A model generated the notes under the pieces. The model was given only the letters and a program-made list of their open reading frames with translations. It did not search any database and was not told the origin of the DNA. Of a stretch of DNA of 64,000 nucleotides, positions 52,501-61,500 are shown piece by piece. A program made the translations under genes and the position numbers. Positions within the stretch are counted from its first letter, which is position 1. Each line of letters starts with the position of its first letter. Source of the stretch: Acanthacorydalis orientalis (Eukaryota; Arthropoda; Insecta; Megaloptera; Corydalidae); assembly GCA_034766995.1 (NCBI GenBank), contig CM068316.1, forward strand, positions 24,679,106-24,743,105, given 5' to 3'.

Positions 52501-55500
52501 TGCTATTATTTTGCAGTCGAAATGCTGACTTTTTTGTTTTGTTGCATACCGTATCTTTGTTTTTAGTTTGAATAAAAAAAATATGGAGCTTTATAGTTGT
52601 TACCTTATTACTTTTTATATTAAAAAAAAATTCAATTTATTACGTTAGTTTGTCTTATTTATTTTTTAAAGTTTCTATATCAAAAGTTGTGAGTGCTATT
52701 TTTTGCACAGTACTGTACATATGACGTGCTATAATTAAAATATTTAATACTATGTAGATAGATTTGAAGTTGTGCTAATGTGTAAATTCAAATATGAATA
52801 TATTTACTTTATTACAATTACCTACTTCAAAAAAATCATTTGCGTGTGTGTGTGTGTGCGTGCGTATATATATACATATACACGCGCACTCAACGCACGC
52901 ACACATACATACATACATACATACATGAGTAACTGTATAAGTAACTTGATACAGAGTTAGTTTAACTACACACAAGTTGATTAAAATACAACTTTAACAT
53001 AAAATAATCAGTAATTAATTGTACCTGAACACCTTGCATATTCATTCCTGTCATGGGTAAATTTTGTTGTTGAAGACCTTGTTGAGTTTGTGTCACAGTT
53101 GGTCCACCACCTGGCATAACTGGTCCTGGAGTACCTGGCCCACTTCCACAAGAACTTTTAGGTTTACGAGATCTTCTTGCACCTTTACCGCCACGAGCTT
53201 TATTCAGTGCTGCACTACGAGGACTTTGATCGACTGAACTCGGAGTGTCTGCCTTAAGATCGCAGTCCTTCAGCTGTAGGTTGCAGTATACACAAGAACA
53301 CTACATACGACTGTGATATTTTGTTTGAATGCTCACCCATTTTCGAAAAATAAAAATATGAACTGATACAAATTTGAAAATTTAGCTATTTTTACCCACC
53401 AAAATAAAATTTAATTTTATTAATTAAATGTATTATTATAGTACATCATAAAACATATTGTCAACATTACTAATAATGGGATTTATTTATACATTTTTAC
53501 TTAATTAATATAAATAAAAAATAAACAGAAGAAACTATCAGAATGTCTTTAAAAAAAATTCAAATGTACAGTATATTCATACAAATTCATTAATATAACA
53601 TATACTTCTGCACTCATTCATACATGCAATCGTATATTTGATATGTACGTACATACATACATACATGCATACATACATACATACATATATATATATATAT
53701 ACATACACCATATATCATGGAGTATAAGGTGACCTACGTATAAGACGAGGTCAAAATTTGAAGATAAAATTTATACATTTATCATATATCGGTCATATAA
53801 TACTATGCTAAATTGAACATCTCTTTCACATGTTACAAGTATAATACAATTTTATGTCTAAAATCGAAATTATGGGAATTACATTTTTTGATTTAAAATA
53901 TCAAAAATGAAATTCGAGGAATCACCTTGTTTTGACATGCTGTGTATTAAAACATTGTAACATGTATCTAAAAAGGTTTGGCTATGTATTTTATTTTTAA
54001 ATTTTTTTATTTAAAATGAATTATTCCATGAATTTATATTATATACCAAAGTTTAAGTTCCTTTTTTTTAAAATAAAGAATTTAATTTCTATATACGCAC
54101 AATAAATTCTTTGTATCATTTTAAAGTTTCTGTTTTTGTATTGGGCATATAAGATGACCCCCTATTTTTGATGAATTTTTTGGGTTTTAAAGGTCGCCTT
54201 ATATGTCGAGATATACAGTATATGAATAAAACATTCATAGTAGTCTATTATTATAAACGTTTCAAAATAAAGAAATACATTTATTCAAATACAAATTATA
54301 CTAGTGTTCAATATAAAATTATATATTCATTTAATATGATTTAATTATTTAATAAATTAATCTAAATAAGAATCATTATTGGAAAAATCGAACAATTTTT
54401 TTAATGAAACTCAAACATAGGACAAACTATAATAGTTTTTCATTAACGAAAATAAATGTACCAAGCTCAGATTAAGGGAAGTTTCTGTAATGTGTATAAT
54501 TAATAACAATTTAACAATGGTTCAACAAGTATGAAGTCCAATCGATGCAGACTAATATTGTCATAAAACGAATATTCTGTATGATATATTATTATTATTA
54601 CAAATAACTATAAAAATATATAATGTCATCCCAAATGCCTTTCAAATATTTGATAATATTCGTCACCTTGAAAACAAAAGCAGTAAATATTCTGATTTTT
54701 GATTATAACTTCAAAAAAATTATGTTATATTTTATTTTAGACACCAAGATATAATACATGATGCACCGATTTGGTTAAATAGAACATGTAAAACTGATTT
54801 ATATCCACACAATGATGAAATATGAAATATTTATTTTAATAAATGAATAACAGACAATATATTAGGTGTAAAAATTAATTTTGTACCTTTAAATTGAATC
54901 AATCATAACTGTTTTAAATTAAAATATTTTTTCACCGCTTTAAGATTTTGAAATGTAATCTAAACATTTAAAAACACTATATATTTTGGCTAGAGCAGTT
55001 AGCATAACTTCACAAAACAGTAGTGTCTGAAAAGCAACACATTAGATATTGCATACTTTTCACATTCTACTTAAAAAATATTGCCGAATCTGCAGGAATG
55101 ATTTGTTCAGCTTTGGAGGAAGGTGTTATAACACATAAAACATCAAGCTTCAAAGGTTTCGGAATTGTGATTTTAATCTTTCTGATCGAGAACGACATAG
55201 ATAACCGAAAAAATTTGAAGACGAAGAGCCTGAACAGCTGTTCAGTGAAAAATAAGCTCAGACTGAACAGAAACTCGTTCAATAACATGGAGTTGCCTGG
55301 CAAATAATTTCCTATCGTCTACATCGAATGGAAAAAATTCAAAAATTAGGCTTTTAGACTCGACAAGCTCAGCCCGGAAAACAAAAAAAGAAGATGTGAT
55401 ACGGCTATGTCCTTATTCATAAGGTTCAAAAGGAAGGATTTTTTGCATTAAATCATAACCAGGTATGAAAAATGGCTTTTGTACAACAATCCTAAGTGCT

Positions 55501-58500
55501 GAAAATCTTGAGTTACACCCGGCGAACCACCGACATCGACTCTGAAATCAAATATTCATGCCAAAAAAGTCTTATTGTATATCTGGTGGGACATTAAGGG
55601 TGTGAAGTACTATGAGTTGCTCGAACCTGGCCAAATTGTCAAATTAAAGCATTACTAACAGCTCATTCATTTGAATGATAACTTAGAAAAAAAAACCTTT
55701 CACTGAAGAGGTAATGATACAAGTCATTCTACAGCACAATAATAGTTGAGTGCATGTCGTGAAAGGGACCAAAAATGTTACTTATTCATTAGGTTAGGAA
55801 GTTCTCCCTTATAAGGCATATTTACCGAACATAGCCCCACTACATTATCACCTATTATGATTGCTCCAGCATCACCTGGCTGATATCCAGTTTACAACAG
55901 TGAAAGAGGTTGGAAAATGCATTGGCGACTTTATTGATTCAAAGCTGTTATTTTTTTTCAACAAAGGATTCATCAACTACCCAACAAATGGAGAAAAATT
56001 ATACAAAATAACTGAAGATATTTTGAGGATTGAAATGTATTCTGTAAATAAACATTTATTTACTATAAAAAAGGCACAGAGTTAATTTGTATACCTAATA
56101 TGCGTGTGTAAGTAAATATATACACAATTATACAAAACATTCATTCAATTTCTAACATCTTATACATTTTTTTTTAATTGACTTTACATTAATAACATTG
56201 TAACATCTTACCGGTTTGTCTGTAACAGGTTCCAAATCTTCAGGGGGAAGTGGCACAGAATCAAGATAATGAGATACAGGACGTAACATACTATGAGTAT
56301 GGTACTTCAGCAAACGATGAGTATCCTCATACCACAATCGTTTTCGTTCAAGTCTAACAGCACCGAACCATGCCCACGATAGAGGAGCTGGACTTTTCTG
56401 ACCTTCTAGAAGATCCCAAGGAGATACTCGTTGTTTATCAGAAACTTGTAAACCCTAATTTAAATAGTTATAATTAACTAAAGTATTCAAATGATAATAA
56501 AAAAAATTAATGCATTTTATACATTGTAACAAAAAAAACACACATTATTACATATTTAATTAAAAAATAAAATTTATTAAATTACTATAAATCAATTACA
56601 TTGATGAAATATTTTAATTAATGTATGTAAAATTCTGAAGTTTTTAAATTAATGACAAAAGGTTCAAAGTTTTTAAATTAGTAGTAATATGTAACATTAT
56701 CATACCTGCTTTTTATCAATACTATCAAATCCAGTGATTTTATTTCCTTTTGTGTCTGTAAGACAACCAACTGGTTCACAAGCTATGATTTCACAAGTAC
56801 GCTTTGGAAGCTGTAATAATTGTCGAACATATTGTATTGAAGGACTGTTTCTATCTCCAAGTTCTTTTTTCAATTTCTTCATTAAATTTTGATAGTGTTT
56901 TTTACTTTCATCTTTTTCTGATTGACTATCAGATACTAATGTTGAATGTACTAATGTTGCAAGCATATCGACGACAGTAGTAAACAATTCTCTAAAAAAA
57001 ATTAATTGCACTTGATAAAATTAGTGAATCCTGTAAGAAAATAAAGACCTTAATACAATACATTCAAAACTTACGAATTATTATTAAGGTCAATGACTCC
57101 ATAACCTATCAGTTGAACAAGCAATACTGCCCAATCAGTTGTTGTTGCTGCATTACGCTGTACTGTGTCAAACATTCCTCCAACAAGTGAAAATCTTAAT
57201 TGAAGAGCATCTAACATTGCTTCACGACTATCTACTTCACAAGTTCCTGTTCTTTCCTAAAAATATTAAAAATATATTTTTTTTTAATATTTCAATATTA
57301 GATATATAACATTTGAATGTATTGAACCTTTTTTACATTTTTGTTTCAGATAATGTTTATTTAAAAGGTATAATCATATTTTATACTTTATAATTTTAAA
57401 TATTGTAGAATTATAGATATGTTAAACTTGAAACTATTGATATTAAAAATAAAATTTAAAAAATAAGAATCAATATTCAATAACTTTGATAACAAATTTG
57501 AACTTACATCTTTTCCTAGACTTAAAAACTGCGATAACTGTGAATGTAAGGAAGCGAGAAGACCCTCACGTTGATCGTCCTGTCCTTTTAAACAAGTAAG
57601 AATAAGTGATAAAAAAGGTCGATGACTAAGTAAAGAAGGCGAACACGAAGTAGTTATTCGTTTCTGACTACCCGAACTACCAACACAGCTTCCTCCACCA
57701 CTTCTTGAACCACTTCCATCTTTTCCGGTTTCAGACAATATACGTTTTCCAGCACTACTACCAAATGTAGGCCAGTTATTTGTTTCAAGTACTTGACCAG
57801 CAATTTTCAATACTCTGCCTTGAACTGCACTAGGAAGTTTTGATACAAGGGGTGCTACAAGCCATATTGAACTTGACTTTCCTTTTCCATGTTCTGGTCT
57901 GTCAATATTGTACAAGATACTTAAATTTTATTTTCATATTTAAAAAAAATAGATAGTATTTAAAATTATATTACTTTACTAGTATATAGCATCAAAATTG
58001 ATGGGAGAATAGAAAGAAAAAACTATTTGTTGGTTTATACACCATAATATAATTAAACATAAAAAATACTTAAGAATGAAACTTAACGCATTAAACTTGA
58101 AATCTATGAGCTTACAAAGCAAACATTTCTCGTCAATATACGTAGATCCTGCGGACAGAGTGACGAGAAATGTGGATTGTTTTTATATATAAGATAATTG
58201 CATTATATTAGTTATTCACAATTCTGAATTCAGTGTAACACTTAGATGAAATTTAATGAACACTATTTAAAAAAACTGATATTGTATAAATTAAATATAA
58301 AATAAATGTTTATTTGCAAAATTATTATTAATAAAAGTAACACCAATTTAGTTACAAACTATTAAATTTTACAATATTACTGATTTACAGTATATTGTCT
58401 ATATTTGTAACAAAATGTGGATAAAAACGGCTGTTTTTCTTTTAAAAATATTTTACTTACTTAAGTACAAGAAATTTATCATTTGCTGCAGCATCATAAT

Positions 58501-61500
58501 TATTAAGTTGAAAAACATCGATTACAGCTTTAGCTACGGTGTCTAACCACTGATTTAATTCTGAACTGTTACTATTAAACTGCTTGAACATAAGTTGCAA
58601 ATCTAACCATGACATACGTAATGTCCATTGTTCCAAATTCTAAAAAAGGAATTAAACACATTAATTGATCTAATGAAAAAAAAAAAAAAAAAAAAAAAAA
58701 AACAAAACTATTATTAAATTTTTATAGTATCATGATTAAGCCATGAGAACGTATGTAACTTATGATCCCTATTGCATTTGAAAATGTAGTTATATTATTT
58801 CTAAAGTTAAATCATTTATATTTCAATATTATGAAACCCAAGTATGTTTGCACATTGTGTTAAATTTACACAAGAGTTAATAAACTTTTCTTTGGATATT
58901 TTTTCTTTCTTGACAATAAAAATAATCGATAGTGTACAAGTTTCAACAAATTAATGACAATATGAAGAAATAATGTTTCCTTTTCAGCAAATCAAATAAA
59001 AATTTTAATTATTTTTTTTTCCATAGTGTATTCAAGGAGGTGTCAATAAATTGTACTATTTTCCAACATAGTTTCTATTACATTCAATGCAAGTTTTCCA
59101 GCACTTAACTAGTGCCTGGATTCTCCTAGAAAGTCTTTTGGTCACTTGTATAGTCACTCATATACCACCTGTAGCACTTCTTCATCCAATCTGAAAGGCT
59201 TTCCAACCATTACCTCTTTGAGTGATCCAAAGAGGTGGTTATCACTTGAAGCGAGGTCTTGCAAGTACAAAGGATGATGATGACATTTGAAGTGTAGTTT
59301 CTCAATCCTCGCCACTATTATATGGGTAGTATAGGGCCGAGCATTGTCATGTTGTAACAAGATACTAATACTCGGAAGTTCCCATTTGGACTTGATTGCT
59401 GATTGGAGATAATTCTTGGGAAGATCTGAATATGTAGCACTAGTAATGGTGTACTCCCTAGACATGCAGTATTCCAAAATTGGGCATTATTTATTCTAGA
59501 ATAAAGTTAGCATCACTTTCCCTGCAGATGACTGCATGCGATCATTGAGGAACTGCATTTTAAGTGTCTTCTCCATCCAATGTACTCGCAAAACCATGTT
59601 TCAAATAAGTAGTGGCTAATTAGATCAATTAAAGATGCAATGGGTTAAAAGTCTTTCAAACAGAATGAAGGTATGCAACAGGTGGTACTCTTGTATTAAA
59701 AAAAGATTATAACATATAACAACATATCTCCCTTAAAAAATGTAAAAAATAAAATATTGACCTTTCAAAAATAAAGAAAAATATTAAATATGGTCTTTAA
59801 AATACTGGAAGTACAGAAAATTTTGAACATATTAATAGAAAAAGAAAATGTACAGAACAAAAATATAGATCAATATTGATACATATGAAAAGAAAAGAAA
59901 AAAAACTTTTTGCAGCAAAAAAACTGGATTTGCCAATTTAATTTTGCAGGTTAAGCAATGCTTTCATCACAATATAGTTACATATATACATAGAATTGCA
60001 GTTAATGTTGAGGCGAATGAAAAATTTATTCCACCCATTATGTGAGGTGTATGTGAATTAGTTTCTCAGAAATAACAATTTATTTCAGATAAGGATAAAA
60101 AAGAAATTGATTTTTGTTAAAAAATAGAAATATATGTTACAAGAATTCAATAACAGAGTTATTTGAAGTGATAAGTCACAACCAAAAATCATCAATACTT
60201 ATGGAGCGAATTTAGAAAATTTAAGAATTATATGATTACCACCAAGATGATTCATGTTGAGGATAATCAGTTAAAATAAATCAATAATGATTTGACCAGT
60301 CATGGAAAGTATATATTTTAAGAAGACATCCATGAACATTTTTCTAAATAAATTGTTTCAGCAAAATTTTTTGAGAGATCATTCATCTTTAAGCAAAATA
60401 ATGATCCTAAACCATATTTTAGTAACATCTAAAAACTTTTTCATCACACAAATATTGAATAAAAATAAGAGTAGATACAATAAATATAGAATAAATAGAA
60501 TAAGATAATGAATATAATAATGAATACAATAGAAAAATAGAATAAATATAGAATATCTAACTTAAACTTCTGACAAATTCTATCATAATTTATGAGATTA
60601 ACTTGATAAACAAATTCTTTCAAGTTAACAAAACCAAGCAAGAGACTTTAAAAACACTTTACAAAATGAATGAAATTCTTTATTAGTAATAATATTAATT
60701 TGAAGTTTATACAAAATGTATCAAAACATTTGAAAGAAGTAGTGAGACCAAGACCATCAAACAAAATATTAAATCAATCTTTTTAAAAGAAGTTATACTC
60801 TAATTTAATTTCCGATTTTTTATTTTCTATATTTTTTTTATAAATAAATTTTATTTTTTTTATAAATAAAATATAATTACTTTTTTATAAACATTTTTTT
60901 CTCTATACATAATAATATACTTTTCTATTTTGTGCAAAAATAAAAATTTCAAGTTACTGTGCCTTCATTGAATAAATTATTGTTTTTTATTAGATGGCAT
61001 AGAGCAAATGAAAAAGAAATTTGAAGCATAAGTATGAAATCACTTATTATTATTTTACAGTACTCTAGAATTATAGAATATAAAATCATTATTTTACATT
61101 AAAATTATTCTTGCAAAAAATAATTAAGATGTTAACATGGCATTTTCCATAATTATAGTTATATTGGACAACGCACGCACGCATATATATATATATATAT
61201 ATATTTGTAAAAATATTAAGTAAATTATTTAATTAATTTACCTCAAGGATACGAGCTATAACTGTTCGTTGATCAAGACCATCAAAAGCTGCACCAGCAT
61301 CTGGATAACAAATCATGTGGAGAAGTCTTTGAGCTTGCTGAGCAGTGAGCATTGGATCAAGTAACATATCAGAATGACAAAGCTCTTCTGGTTGACTCAA
61401 ACATCTTTCTAACACCCATTGTTGAGAGCAAATTTCACGTAATACATGCCAAGCAAATGCCGATAATGATGCTGGTCCTTCTGATGTTGTAATTGAATGT

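Noticed and set aside
53640..53702. CATA repeats considered as a CRISPR-like array
   Set aside because: There are no spacers; it is a simple tetranucleotide microsatellite in a eukaryotic intron.
54865..56095. Four family M mariner pieces as evidence of recent activity
   Set aside because: All copies carry many stops and frame changes and differ clearly from each other, so the family is old here.
59154..59477. Mariner frame as a SETMAR-type fusion gene
   Set aside because: No SET domain nearby, the frame is short and interrupted, and it lies inside a MED12 intron.
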